Part shown: positions 34,776-43,008 of the stretch, one piece after another | How positions within the stretch are numbered: the first letter of the stretch is position 1 | Layout: every line of letters starts with the position of its first letter | Source of the DNA: Selenomonadaceae bacterium | GTDB taxonomy: Bacteria; Bacillota; Negativicutes; Selenomonadales; Selenomonadaceae | Direction: 5' to 3' | NCBI GenBank assembly: GCA_017535925.1 | Contig: JAFXTD010000055.1 | Location: 88,258 to 152,257 of the forward strand | DNA: 64,000 nucleotides | Translations under genes and position numbers: made by a program | Notes under the pieces: generated by a model | The model's input: only the letters and a program-made list of their open reading frames with translations | Told to the model about the DNA's origin: nothing | The model's database searches: none

Positions 34776-35513
34776 TTAAATCGCCTCCAATTTTTTTATG
34801 TAAAGTTCGCGAAATTTTTTAAAGGTGCCGAGCCCGTCACGAATCACGCGAACTTGATAGCCGAGCGCGGAAAGTTTCGTCAGCCAAGAATTTTTTTCGC
34901 CGGCAATGTCTTGAGCCACGTGAACGCCGCCGTTAAAAAGCAAAGGTGCAAGCAAAAATTTTTTTGCGCGGGAAATTTTCAAACGCTTAACGACATCGGA
35001 AAAATTCGGCGTGTCGTTTTCCTCGATAACGCCAATGTGAATTTTTTCGCCCGCCAAACTTTGAAGATTTTCGTAAACGGGATTGTGTCTGTGAGGAGAG
35101 CCGTGACCGATTAAAATCAAATCCTCGTCGTCATTTTTTTTGAAGCAATTCAAAATCGTCACGAGAATTTTTTCGTCAAGCGGTTCACTCATCAGCGGCG
35201 GAATTATTTTCACGTCGGGTGCCTCGCAGATTTTTATTTTGTTGTCGAATTCTTCGCCCGGCGTCAAATGCGTCGGCAACAAAAAAATTTTCTTGAAACC
35301 TTCTGCGCGAAGTTGTGAAATTTTTTCGGCGGGCGTCGCGAAAAAAATTCCTCGCCGCGATAATTTTTTTATTAAAAAATTTGACGTGAAAGCCTGTGAA
35401 ATCGCAAAATCGGTAAAAATTTTTCCAAGCTCCTCCGCCAGCTTGTCGAAAGTTTTTTCGCGTATCGAATCATCTGCCGAGCCGAAGCTTGCCAAGACTA
35501 AAGCTTTATCCAC
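34776..35513 (-). CDS. cbiK: Sirohydrochlorin cobaltochelatase CbiK-like
   Basis: Inserts cobalt into sirohydrochlorin in the anaerobic B12 pathway. The 245-residue length fits CbiK. Motifs: ALVLASFGSADDSIREKTFD at the start, LLPTHLTPGEE with one metal-binding histidine, ILIGHGSPHRHNPVY-like with another, and PLLFNGGVHVAQDIAGEKNSW. It starts with GTG at 35513, overlapping the glmM end by 8 bp. No other cobalamin genes are nearby. A role in haem or coenzyme F430-type metal insertion is less likely. Confidence 0.85.
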   Translation of the reverse strand: MDKALVLASFGSADDSIREKTFDKLAEELGKIFTDFAISQAFTSNFLIKKLSRRGIFFATPAEKISQLRAEGFKKIFLLPTHLTPGEEFDNKIKICEAPDVKIIPPLMSEPLDEKILVTILNCFKKNDDEDLILIGHGSPHRHNPVYENLQSLAGEKIHIGVIEENDTPNFSDVVKRLKISRAKKFLLAPLLFNGGVHVAQDIAGEKNSWLTKLSALGYQVRVIRDGLGTFKKFRELYIKKLEAI

Positions 35514-36858
35514 TGATTTTTTCGACCTCCGCCGCGATTTTGTTGCAAATGCGGTTGAGCTGATTCTTATCGGGTCCTTCAGCCATGACGCGAATCAGAG
35601 GTTCCGTGCCCGACGCTCTGACCAAAATTCTGCCGCCGCTTCCGAGTTCCGCCTCGCCTTCGGCTATCGCAAGTTTAACTGCTTCGGAATTTTGACAAGC
35701 TTCTTTGTTTTGCACGCGAACATTCAACAGCACTTGAGGATAGGTCGTCATGAGCGCGTTGAGTTCGCTCGCCGTCGCGTTGAATTTTTTCATCGCCGTC
35801 AAGACTTGCAGAGCCGTTATCAAGCCGTCGCCCGTCGTCGAGTAATCGGAAAAAATTATGTGACCCGATTGTTCGCCGCCGAGCCTGTGATTGTTCGCAA
35901 GCATATTTTCCAAAACGTATCTGTCGCCGACCGCCGTGATTTTGCAACTCAAGCCCGCCTCTTTCAAAGCTTGACGAAAACCGATATTGCTCATGACGGT
36001 TGCAACGACGGTTTTATCGGGCAGCGCGCCGACTTCAAGCATCAACTTCGCGCAGATAATCATAATGTGGTCGCCGTCGATAATCTCGCCGCGTTCGTCA
36101 ATGCAAAGGCATCTGTCAGCGTCGCCGTCGTGAGCAATGCCAATCGCCGCATTATTCCTCAAAACTTGCAGGCGCAAATTTTCCATGTGAGTCGAGCCGC
36201 AGTAATCGTTGATGTTAATGCCGTTGGGTTTGTTGCCGATTAAAATCAAATCCGCTCCGAGCCGTTCCAAAACCGTAGGCATTGCCTTATAAGCCGCACC
36301 GTTCGCGCAATCGAGGACAATCTTCATGCCGTCGAAGCGTTCGCTGGTCGTGTTCATTATGAAGCTGATATAATCTTCCAAAAGATTTTGACGGTATTCA
36401 ATGTGCCCGACGCCCTCGCCGACAGGTCGCGAAAAATTTTCTCCGCCTTCGAGGTCGCGAATAATTTTTTCAATTTCGTCTTCGACTTTATCGGGAAGTT
36501 TGTAGCCGTCGCCGCCGAAAAATTTTATTCCGTTGTCTTGAAAAGGATTGTGAGACGCGCTGATAACGATGCCCGCCGCCGCATGAAGTTTTCTTGCAAG
36601 GTAGGCAACCGCAGGCGTCGGAATTATTCCCGCGAGGATTGCATTGCCGCCCGCCGAACAAATTCCCGCAACAAGTGCCGATTCCAACATTTCGCCCGAA
36701 ATTCTTGTGTCGCGCCCGATTAAAATTTGCGGTGTGCCTTCCGAATGTTGACCGAAATAAATCGTCGCCGCTCGTCCCATGCGATAAGCCAACTCCGGCG
36801 GCAGTTTCGTATTCGCCTCGCCGCGCACACCGTCCGTCCCGAATAATCTTGCCATCAT
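35506..36858 (-). CDS. glmM: Phosphoglucosamine mutase
   Basis: Converts glucosamine 6-phosphate to glucosamine 1-phosphate for cell-wall precursors. It has 450 residues. The catalytic serine loop is ISASHNPFQDNG, the metal-binding loop HDGDADRC, the phosphate-binding C-terminal loop RASGTEPLIRVM. ATG ATG start behind GGAGG. It heads an operon glmM-cbiK-membrane protein-DUF192-methylase. Confidence 0.95.
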   Translation of the reverse strand: MMARLFGTDGVRGEANTKLPPELAYRMGRAATIYFGQHSEGTPQILIGRDTRISGEMLESALVAGICSAGGNAILAGIIPTPAVAYLARKLHAAAGIVISASHNPFQDNGIKFFGGDGYKLPDKVEDEIEKIIRDLEGGENFSRPVGEGVGHIEYRQNLLEDYISFIMNTTSERFDGMKIVLDCANGAAYKAMPTVLERLGADLILIGNKPNGININDYCGSTHMENLRLQVLRNNAAIGIAHDGDADRCLCIDERGEIIDGDHIMIICAKLMLEVGALPDKTVVATVMSNIGFRQALKEAGLSCKITAVGDRYVLENMLANNHRLGGEQSGHIIFSDYSTTGDGLITALQVLTAMKKFNATASELNALMTTYPQVLLNVRVQNKEACQNSEAVKLAIAEGEAELGSGGRILVRASGTEPLIRVMAEGPDKNQLNRICNKIAAEVEKISG

Positions 36859-36890
36859 TTTTTCCTCCGCTCAAAAATTTTTTTGCCGTC

Positions 36891-36919
36891 ATTTTAGCCG
36901 CTATCATCATTTAACGCAA
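36891..36919 (-). promoter_or_regulatory. glmM promoter
   Basis: TTGCGT (36919-36914), 17 bp, TAAAAT (36896-36891), close behind the terminator of the DUF169 gene. Confidence 0.5.
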
Positions 36920-36920
36920 C

Positions 36921-36947
36921 AAAAAACGCCGCAAACTTTTTGCGACG
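36921..36947 (-). terminator. Terminator after the DUF169 gene
   Basis: CGTCGCAAA / TTTGCGGCG stem with a 3-nt loop, followed by TTTTTT on the minus strand. Confidence 0.8.
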
Positions 36948-36954
36948 ATGAATT

Positions 36955-37674
36955 TTAAATTCGTTTGAAAATTTTCTGCCAAGCGTCCGCAGTAAGGAAA
37001 CTTTCTTCGGATATTTCCTCAAGCTGCAAAAATTTTTCGTAAGACATGCCGAACGCCAAAAGATTCTTATCCAAAAATTTCCGTGCCGAAGGATCTGTCA
37101 GCCCGACGAAACAAAAATCTTTTTCGCTCATCGGATAGAGAATCGTCTGCGCGCAACCCGCTCCGAATAAAATTTTTACGCCGTCATTTCGCGAAGAATC
37201 GTAATTCGCCAACGTGACCAGCCCCGAAAGTTGATCGGCATTGACCAAAAAAATTATTGCTTCGGGTATTTCGTCCTCGACAAATTTCAGCGGCTTGAAG
37301 AGCAAAAATTTTTTTCGCGGCGGAAGTTTTTCAATCAGCGCATTAGATATGCCGCAGATAAATTCTCGTGCAAGGTCGGGATTTTTTTTATAACGTTCGC
37401 AACGCTCAATGCCCGCGCCGCCGTTCGACAAAAAATATTCAATCCAACCGAGCGGATATTTTTCAAAGCCAAGCCCTGCGCGTCCGCCGAGACAAGGCGT
37501 CGTTTCTTTGCTGAAAGCGGCAATTTTTCCGTTCGCGGCGGCGGCAAGCATCGCAATCACGCAACCCCAACGATTTTCTTTGAATTGCAAAACTTTTTCG
37601 GGACAGGTATCGGCTTGCACAACCGCGACGGGCGAATTGCTCAACTTAACGAGTTTGGAAATTTTGCTTTCCAT
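36955..37674 (-). CDS. DUF169 family protein
   Basis: A 239-residue protein resembling DUF169 (PF02596), a family of unknown function often found in anaerobes and archaea. Marks: SPVAVVQADTCPEKV, a conserved-cysteine segment WGCVIAMLAAAANGKIAAF, CLGGRAGLGF, and a late glycine/cysteine segment FGAGCAQTILYPM. The start is the ATG at 37674, two bases after the tautomerase stop codon. It is the last gene of a five-gene operon. Confidence 0.78.
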   Translation of the reverse strand: MESKISKLVKLSNSPVAVVQADTCPEKVLQFKENRWGCVIAMLAAAANGKIAAFSKETTPCLGGRAGLGFEKYPLGWIEYFLSNGGAGIERCERYKKNPDLAREFICGISNALIEKLPPRKKFLLFKPLKFVEDEIPEAIIFLVNADQLSGLVTLANYDSSRNDGVKILFGAGCAQTILYPMSEKDFCFVGLTDPSARKFLDKNLLAFGMSYEKFLQLEEISEESFLTADAWQKIFKRI

Positions 37675-37676
37675 AA

Positions 37677-37877
37677 TTACTTCTTTTGTTCGGCAAGAAA
37701 CTGCGCCAAAGTTTTTCCTCCGACGCCCCAATTATCGAGGTCGTTTTCTTTGACAAGGACGTAGAAAAATTTTTCGTCGACGCCCAAAATTTCGCTTGCG
37801 GTCTTCGTGAGTCCCGCGATTAATTTTTCTTTCTGCTCTTTGGTCGGGTGAACCGCATCGATTGAAATTAACGGCAT
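37677..37877 (-). CDS. 4-oxalocrotonate tautomerase family protein
   Basis: A 66-residue tautomerase with the catalytic proline directly after the initiator (MPLISIDAVHPTKEQKEKLI). The small size and VKENDLDNWGVGGKTL ending fit the 4-OT/DmpI group, which acts on enol/keto substrates of aromatic breakdown. The ATG at 37877 has GAGGAGG; the longer upstream reading frame is part of the previous gene in another frame. Actual substrate unknown. Confidence 0.88.
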   Translation of the reverse strand: MPLISIDAVHPTKEQKEKLIAGLTKTASEILGVDEKFFYVLVKENDLDNWGVGGKTLAQFLAEQKK

Positions 37878-37890
37878 GATAAATTCCTCC

Positions 37891-38565
37891 TCAAGATAAA
37901 AGTTTAACGACTTCCACACCGACACCGGCTGCAGACGCGGGATTTTGTCCCGTGACGAGCCGCCCGTCAACTTCGACGTGATTGCTCCAATTCGCCGCCG
38001 CAATGTGATTCGCGCCGTGATTTTTGAGTTCCGTCTCCAAAAGGAAAGGCACAATGTCAGTTGCTTGAACGTCAGCTTCTTCCGCGTCGGTGAAGGCAGT
38101 CAATTTTTTTCCGTCGACAAGATATTTTCCGTCGCTCAATTTGACGTTGACGAGAGCCGCAGGACCGTGACAAACCGCCGAGACAATTCCGCCGCGTTCG
38201 TAAATTTCACGAATGACTTTATCAATCGCCGCGCTGTCAGCAAAATCCCACATGACGCCGTGCCCGCCCGCAAAAAATATCGCGTCGAAGTCATTTGAGT
38301 TCGCGTCGTCGAGTTTCAAAGATTTTTCGAGCTTGCGTTGAAAATTTTCGTCGTCCCAAAATTTTTTGTTAATCGGGTCGTTGAAGTCGAGGCTGTCTTT
38401 GTCAATCGGAGGCTTGCCTCCCTTAATCGAGGCAAGAACGTAATCGAAGCCCGCCGCCGAAAATTTTTCCAGCGGGTGAGTCAATTCGCTTAACCAAAAG
38501 CCCGTCGGAATTCCCGTCGCGCCCTTGACGTTGTTACTCGTCACGACGCACAAAATTTTTTTCAT
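37891..38565 (-). CDS. DJ-1/PfpI (Hsp31-like) family protein
   Basis: A 224-residue class I glutamine-amidotransferase-like protein. The nucleophile elbow is AVCHGPAALV with the cysteine, preceded by FFAGGHGVMWDF. The length and the inserted loop fit the Hsp31-type glyoxalase III/deglycase or chaperone group. The ATG at 38565 follows AGGAGATG; an in-frame start three codons upstream overlaps that site. Second of the middle genes in the five-gene operon; a role against reactive carbonyls is an inference. Confidence 0.87.
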   Translation of the reverse strand: MKKILCVVTSNNVKGATGIPTGFWLSELTHPLEKFSAAGFDYVLASIKGGKPPIDKDSLDFNDPINKKFWDDENFQRKLEKSLKLDDANSNDFDAIFFAGGHGVMWDFADSAAIDKVIREIYERGGIVSAVCHGPAALVNVKLSDGKYLVDGKKLTAFTDAEEADVQATDIVPFLLETELKNHGANHIAAANWSNHVEVDGRLVTGQNPASAAGVGVEVVKLLS

Positions 38566-38580
38566 GTGCAACATCTCCTG

Positions 38581-39294
38581 TTAAAATTTTTCCGACAAAA
38601 TTATTTTGGTCGGTTGGTAGTCAATTGCTTTTTCATTTTGAATCAGCGGCTCGACTTGCCGCCGAAAATTTTTGTAAGCCGTCGACGCGAAATATTTTTG
38701 AGCCGCCGCCTCGTCGACGAAAATTATCATTGTGTGCAAAAAATTCGGGCGCGGTTGTTCGGCAGTGACGAATGCTCCCAAAATTCCCGAATCTTCACGG
38801 ACTGCGCGGACTGCCTCCGCCGAAATGATTCGTTGAAAATTCGCGAGGTCGTTAGGAAAAATTTCGTAACGATGAGTTTGTGCAACTGTTCCCACGCCGC
38901 GATTTTTTTGTTCAAGAACGATTGCATTGACGGGCAAAATTTTTAAGCCGGCAAGAAAAGGAAGACGCTCTGCGCGATATTGTTGGAACGCCTCGCTCGT
39001 TGAGTGAATTCGATAAGCCTCGTCGCTCTCGTAAATTTCAAGCAGCCTCATCAAATTCGGATTGTCTTTTTCAATCACGCCGTAAAGTGCATAAGTGCCC
39101 GCCTCTTTTGCCGTCGTCGGTGCCAAGACTCTCGCGCCGATTTCAATCATTTGAGACATTGTGCCCGCCGTCGATTCGACAACCGCCCATTGCACTCGCG
39201 GCATATTTCCTTCGGGCGTTCGAATTGATTTTGCGTCCGCCGCCGCCGTCAACATAAAAATCACTCCCAACATAAAAAGAAAAAATTTTTTCAT
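38581..39294 (-). CDS. Exported protein with two antibiotic-biosynthesis-monooxygenase-like domains
   Basis: A 237-residue protein with a signal peptide (cleavage after about residue 21, TAAADAKS). The rest appears to hold two dimeric alpha-beta barrel (ABM/YgiN-like) halves: about residues 35-125 (YALYGVIEKDNPNLMRLLEIY, then SEAFQQYRAERLPFL) and 135-225 (FLHTMIIFVDEAAAQKYFAS). Members oxidise quinols or other small aromatics without cofactor, or have no known activity. It starts 3 bp after the amidohydrolase stop codon. Family call moderate. Confidence 0.72.
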   Translation of the reverse strand: MKKFFLFMLGVIFMLTAAADAKSIRTPEGNMPRVQWAVVESTAGTMSQMIEIGARVLAPTTAKEAGTYALYGVIEKDNPNLMRLLEIYESDEAYRIHSTSEAFQQYRAERLPFLAGLKILPVNAIVLEQKNRGVGTVAQTHRYEIFPNDLANFQRIISAEAVRAVREDSGILGAFVTAEQPRPNFLHTMIIFVDEAAAQKYFASTAYKNFRRQVEPLIQNEKAIDYQPTKIILSEKF

Positions 39295-39297
39295 TGC

Positions 39298-40314
39298 TCA
39301 AACCTCCAACAGCGTCCGTGCATGTTCGAAATAAATTTTATTTTTCAAGCCTCGCCGCGTCAATTCCTCGTCGAAAAATTTTTTCTTGTTCAAAATGACT
39401 TGCGCGGGCACGTAAGGATAATCCGTTCCGAAAATTATTTTGTCGAGGCTCGTGATTTTTAAAAGCATGTCAAATTGTTCGGGCATGGGGTCGCCCGCCG
39501 TGTCGAAAAATAATTTTGATAAGCCCGCCGAAAAATTTATCGGCTCCATTAAATTCATTGCCGCAAGCATTTGGAACATCGCTCCGGCTCGCTGTTTCAT
39601 GTACGGCAAGAACGAACCGCAATGAGGTACGACGACTTTCAAGCACGGAAATTTTTCAAGCGTGCCGTTCGCCAACATGTTCAAGACCGCCCGCGTCGTG
39701 TCGACAGGATATTCGAATAACGCCATGACTTTTCCCGTTATGACATTTTCTCTCGGCAATGTCCGCGCAGGGCTCGGATGAATTATCACGAGAGAATTTT
39801 TTTTGTCAAGCTCCGCAAAAATCGGATCAAGTCGTTCGTCGCCAAGATAAACGCCGTCGGAATTGCTTGCAACTTTCACGCCCAATGCTCCAAGTTTTTC
39901 CGTCGCATAATAAAATTCTTCGATTGAGCCTTCGACATTCGGCAGAGGCAACAACGCCGTGAAGGCAAATTTTTTCGGGAAGCGTCGACAAAGTTCGGCG
40001 AACTCCTCGTTAATCGCTCGTACCGCCGCGCAGTCCGATATGTGAGGCGTCGCCGGTGAAAGAATTGTAAAATCAATGCCCGCCTCCTCCATGAATTGCA
40101 GATGACTTTCAACAGACCACTTCGGCAACGGAAAACCTTCTTCAGCCGCCGCGTCGATTTTTAAAATTTTCAGCGCGTCGATATAGCTCGGAAGAATTGC
40201 GTGCGCGTGAAAGTCGATTGTCTTTGCCGAAAAAAATTCTGCAGCCTCCGTCGTCATTGTCAAGCCTCCCATTGCAAGTGCCAAACTCAATTTCAAAAAT
40301 TCTCGTCGCGTCAT
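39298..40314 (-). CDS. Tat-exported amidohydrolase (amidohydrolase_2/ACMSD-like)
   Basis: Metal-dependent hydrolase or decarboxylase of the amidohydrolase-2 family. It begins with a twin-arginine signal (TRREFLKLSLALAMGG), so it is probably folded before export. The metal motif IDFHAHAILP follows, then IIHPSPARTL, VVPHCGSFLPY and FGTDYPYVP, matching the four metal-site strands. The relatives include aminocarboxymuconate-semialdehyde decarboxylase. ATG at 40314, or GTG three codons earlier. It is the first gene of the operon with the ABM-like, DJ-1, tautomerase and DUF169 genes. Confidence 0.85.
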   Translation of the reverse strand: MTRREFLKLSLALAMGGLTMTTEAAEFFSAKTIDFHAHAILPSYIDALKILKIDAAAEEGFPLPKWSVESHLQFMEEAGIDFTILSPATPHISDCAAVRAINEEFAELCRRFPKKFAFTALLPLPNVEGSIEEFYYATEKLGALGVKVASNSDGVYLGDERLDPIFAELDKKNSLVIIHPSPARTLPRENVITGKVMALFEYPVDTTRAVLNMLANGTLEKFPCLKVVVPHCGSFLPYMKQRAGAMFQMLAAMNLMEPINFSAGLSKLFFDTAGDPMPEQFDMLLKITSLDKIIFGTDYPYVPAQVILNKKKFFDEELTRRGLKNKIYFEHARTLLEV

Positions 40315-40334
40315 AAATCTCACCCGAAAAAATT

Positions 40335-40362
40335 TTAATACGTCAAGTTGAGTTTAAGTCAA
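40335..40362 (-). promoter_or_regulatory. Promoter of the amidohydrolase operon
   Basis: TTGACT (40362-40357), 16 bp, TATTAA (40340-40335), directly behind the pyrophosphatase terminator. Confidence 0.5.
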
Positions 40363-40368
40363 GAAAAA

Positions 40369-40388
40369 TCCCCGCCGCTTGACGGGGA
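40369..40388. terminator. Terminator after the pyrophosphatase gene
   Basis: CCCCGTC / GGCGGGG stem followed by ATTTTT on the minus strand; an A/T run on the other side too. Confidence 0.75.
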
Positions 40389-40412
40389 AAAATTTTTATA
40401 CGCTTGAAAAAT

Positions 40413-42065
40413 TTACTGGGGTTTAATGCGTTTAACTGCTTCACTTAGAGGCGGGATAATTTGCTTTTTGCGGCTCATGACGCCCGGCAAATAAACGTGA
40501 GTTCCGCTGGCATCTTTCTTGAAAGCCTCGCCGATTAAAGTTCTGGGCGAACCGGCATAAAGCAGATAAGTTGCCTCTTCCAAAATATCGGTCGCCATGA
40601 GTAAATGCATGTCGAAGCCTTCGCGCTCGCACTCGTCTTTCATGAAAGCGATAAGCTGGTCTTCAATGTCGAGGATTTCTTTAGGATCCATTACGGAAAT
40701 TTGACTGACGATAATTCTGTAGTCGCCGATTTTAAATTCCTTGAGGTCGTTCTTGGCGATTTCGGCAGGAGTCTTGTCGCCGATACCCGCGCCCGCTCTT
40801 AGCATAGCCAAGCCGTATTCCTTGAGGTCGACGCCCGCAATGTCCGCAAGTTTTTCGGCAGTCCTCTTGTCTTTTGGTGTGCAAGTCGGGGACTTAAACA
40901 GGACGGTATCGGAAATAATCGCGCTCAACAGAAGACCCGCGATTGACGGAGGAATTTCAATATCGTTTTGCCAATGCATGTTCGCTACGATTGTGCAGGT
41001 GCAACCGACCGGCTCTTGATGAATGTAAATCGGTTCGGAAGTCTGAACGCCGCCGAGTCTGTGGTGGTCGATAATCTCAACAATCTTTGCGTCTTCGATA
41101 CCTTCGATAGCCTGTCCGCGTTCGTTGTGGTCGACGAGGATAACTTTTTCGCGTTCGGGGAGCATAATTTCATCTGCGCTGACGAGCCCGACGAGTTTTC
41201 CGTTTTCGACGACGGGATAGCTGCGATAGCGGTGTTCGTCCATTATGCCTTTAATATCGCTGAGCAAATCCATCGGGCGGAAGCAAACGGGATCGGGTTT
41301 CATGATACGGCGAATGGGCACGCACTGATTGATAAGCCTGCCGACGGTGTAAGTGTCGTAGGGCGTCAACAGAATAAAGATGCCGCGTTTCTCCGCCTCT
41401 TCGAGGACTTCGGGAGCAATGCGGCTGTTTTGCGTCACGACGAGGCAGGCAATTCCGCATTCGAGGAACTTCAACAAAGTTTCTGCGCTTCTGTCGCCGA
41501 CGAGGACAATATCTTTTTTGTTGAGGATGCTGACAGTCGAAAAAGCAGAGCCGGAGGCGATTACGATATTGCCTTCGATTAAATCATTTTCGTTGCCGCT
41601 GACCAAAACTTTTGCTTCGGTCGCTTGAATAATGTCGCGATAACGGACGCGCAAATCGACGAGGCTTTGAAGTCCGAGCTCAAGGAAATATCTTTTTGCG
41701 AGGTCGCTGACCGTGACGATACCGACGAGGTCGCCGTTGGAATCGGTGACGGGCACGGATTGCAATTCACTCTTGCGCATGACTTCGCCCAAATGACGGA
41801 GCGTGTCGTGTTGGCGGACGACGGTCTTGCATTCAAGAGAAACGTCTTTGACGCGAGGATACAAATCGGTTAAAAGCAACGGCTGATCCACTTTGAAATA
41901 TTCGAGTGCATATTTTGTTTCGTTATTGATTTTGCCGCAACGGGCAGGCACCGCGTTTACTCCCATGGCTTGCTTGAGGTGCGAGTAGCCTATAGCCGAA
42001 CAAATCGAATCGGTGTCGGGATTTCTGTGCCCGATAACGTAAATGGGTTTGTTGCCGCCTTTCAT
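40413..42065 (-). CDS. ppaC: Manganese-dependent inorganic pyrophosphatase with CBS domains
   Basis: DHH-family pyrophosphatase regulated by nucleotides. It has 550 residues. The catalytic DHH part starts with GHRNPDTDSICSAIGY and continues after the insert with LVDHNERGQ and EIIDHHRLGG; the DHHA2 part is at the C-terminus (about 430-550, ending RKKQIIPPL). The insert contains a CBS pair (about residues 75-125 and 250-305) split by a DRTGG-like domain, the arrangement of the nucleotide-controlled CBS-PPases of Firmicutes. ATG with GGAGGGGG. It has its own promoter and terminator. Confidence 0.94.
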   Translation of the reverse strand: MKGGNKPIYVIGHRNPDTDSICSAIGYSHLKQAMGVNAVPARCGKINNETKYALEYFKVDQPLLLTDLYPRVKDVSLECKTVVRQHDTLRHLGEVMRKSELQSVPVTDSNGDLVGIVTVSDLAKRYFLELGLQSLVDLRVRYRDIIQATEAKVLVSGNENDLIEGNIVIASGSAFSTVSILNKKDIVLVGDRSAETLLKFLECGIACLVVTQNSRIAPEVLEEAEKRGIFILLTPYDTYTVGRLINQCVPIRRIMKPDPVCFRPMDLLSDIKGIMDEHRYRSYPVVENGKLVGLVSADEIMLPEREKVILVDHNERGQAIEGIEDAKIVEIIDHHRLGGVQTSEPIYIHQEPVGCTCTIVANMHWQNDIEIPPSIAGLLLSAIISDTVLFKSPTCTPKDKRTAEKLADIAGVDLKEYGLAMLRAGAGIGDKTPAEIAKNDLKEFKIGDYRIIVSQISVMDPKEILDIEDQLIAFMKDECEREGFDMHLLMATDILEEATYLLYAGSPRTLIGEAFKKDASGTHVYLPGVMSRKKQIIPPLSEAVKRIKPQ

Positions 42066-42111
42066 TAAAAAGCCCCCTCCAAATTCAGAAATTTACAACT
42101 TCACTTTGCGA

Positions 42112-42140
42112 ATTATAAACAAAAATTTTTCCGCTGTCTA
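42112..42140 (-). promoter_or_regulatory. Pyrophosphatase promoter
   Basis: TAGACA (42140-42135), 17 bp, TATAAT (42117-42112). Confidence 0.6.
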
Positions 42141-42152
42141 TATTTCCAAAAT

Positions 42153-42177
42153 AAAACCGCCCAAGCTGCTTGAGCGG
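42153..42177 (-). terminator. Terminator after the vWA gene
   Basis: CCGCTCAAG / CTTGGGCGG stem with a 3-nt loop, followed by TTTTATTTT on the minus strand. The heptamer array between it and the vWA stop codon would be transcribed. Confidence 0.75.
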
Positions 42178-42199
42178 AAGGGAGCCACGTCTTTGATAA

Positions 42200-42288
42200 T
42201 TAGGAATTGGGAATTGGGAATTGGGAATTATTTTTTCTAACTACTAACAGCTAACTACTAACAGCTAACTACTAACAGCTAACAGCTA
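42200..42288 (-). repeat. Compound heptamer array at the vWA stop codon
   Basis: In the vWA direction the stop TAG opens a run of TAGCTG, TTAGCTG, TTAGTAG, TTAGCTG, TTAGTAG, TTAGCTG, TTAGTAG. After an A-rich spacer come three units and one end unit of the GGAATT type in the opposite orientation. The longest array in the window. Confidence 0.9.
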
Positions 42289-42939
42289 TTTTCTCTCTTC
42301 GAAATCCTCGTCAATCATTTTGCGCCACTCGTCGTCGTCGAATTGTATATCGGGCGGCGCGGCGGCAAAACCTCTTGCAAAACACGCAACGCCATTGAAA
42401 AGTTCTTTGGTGCCGCGACTGTCGGCATGATAGTTTACGGCGCGGCGAGCGTCAATGCCGATATGTCCCGCAACTTCAACGGCGTCGATGTTCGCGCCCA
42501 AGAAAATAAATTCCCAGCCGAGTTCCTTTTGCTGTTCGATAAGCCGTTTAATTTCTTTGTAGTTGAATTTGTAGCTGGCGTTTTCCATGCCGTCTGTCGT
42601 GATGACAAACAAAGTTTTTTGCGGGCGGTCTTCTTCGCGGGCGTACTTGTGAATATTTTTTATGTGTTTGACGGCATCGCCCACCGCGTCGAGCAAAGCA
42701 GTCGTCCCGCGAACTTCATAATCTTTCCGCGTCAAAGGTTTAATTTCGGCGAGCGGAACTCTGTCATGCAAGACAAGCGATTCGTGGTCGAAAAGCACAG
42801 TCGAGACAAGAGCCTTGCCTTCGGTTTCCTCCTGCTGCTTTTTAATCATGGCATTGAAGCCGCCGATTGTGTCGCCTTCCAAGCCTGCCATCGAGCCGCT
42901 GCGGTCGAGGATAAAAACTATTTCGGTAAGGTTTTCCAT
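42286..42939 (-). CDS. von Willebrand factor A domain protein
   Basis: A 217-residue cytoplasmic vWA domain. The MIDAS metal site is complete: DRSGSM, then the threonine in RGTTALLDAV and the aspartate in ITTDGMEN. It resembles the stand-alone vWA proteins of the TerY type. ATG behind AAAGGAGG. Its upstream neighbour on the same strand is an HTH-type protein, and a -10 TATAAT (42968-42963) sits between them. The pair may form a functional unit; no partner enzyme is in sight. Confidence 0.88.
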   Translation of the reverse strand: MENLTEIVFILDRSGSMAGLEGDTIGGFNAMIKKQQEETEGKALVSTVLFDHESLVLHDRVPLAEIKPLTRKDYEVRGTTALLDAVGDAVKHIKNIHKYAREEDRPQKTLFVITTDGMENASYKFNYKEIKRLIEQQKELGWEFIFLGANIDAVEVAGHIGIDARRAVNYHADSRGTKELFNGVACFARGFAAAPPDIQFDDDEWRKMIDEDFEERK

Positions 42940-43008
42940 TTTAACAGCCTCCTTTTTGAAAGATTATAAAACACATTTTGAAATAAAGGTTGCCTGCCGG
43001 GAGACAAA

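Noticed and set aside
35140..36243. 367-codon frame on the plus strand
   Set aside because: Antisense to cbiK and glmM, which have clear family motifs.
42200..42288. Tandem repeats as a possible CRISPR array
   Set aside because: Units are 7 bp without spacers; no cas genes.
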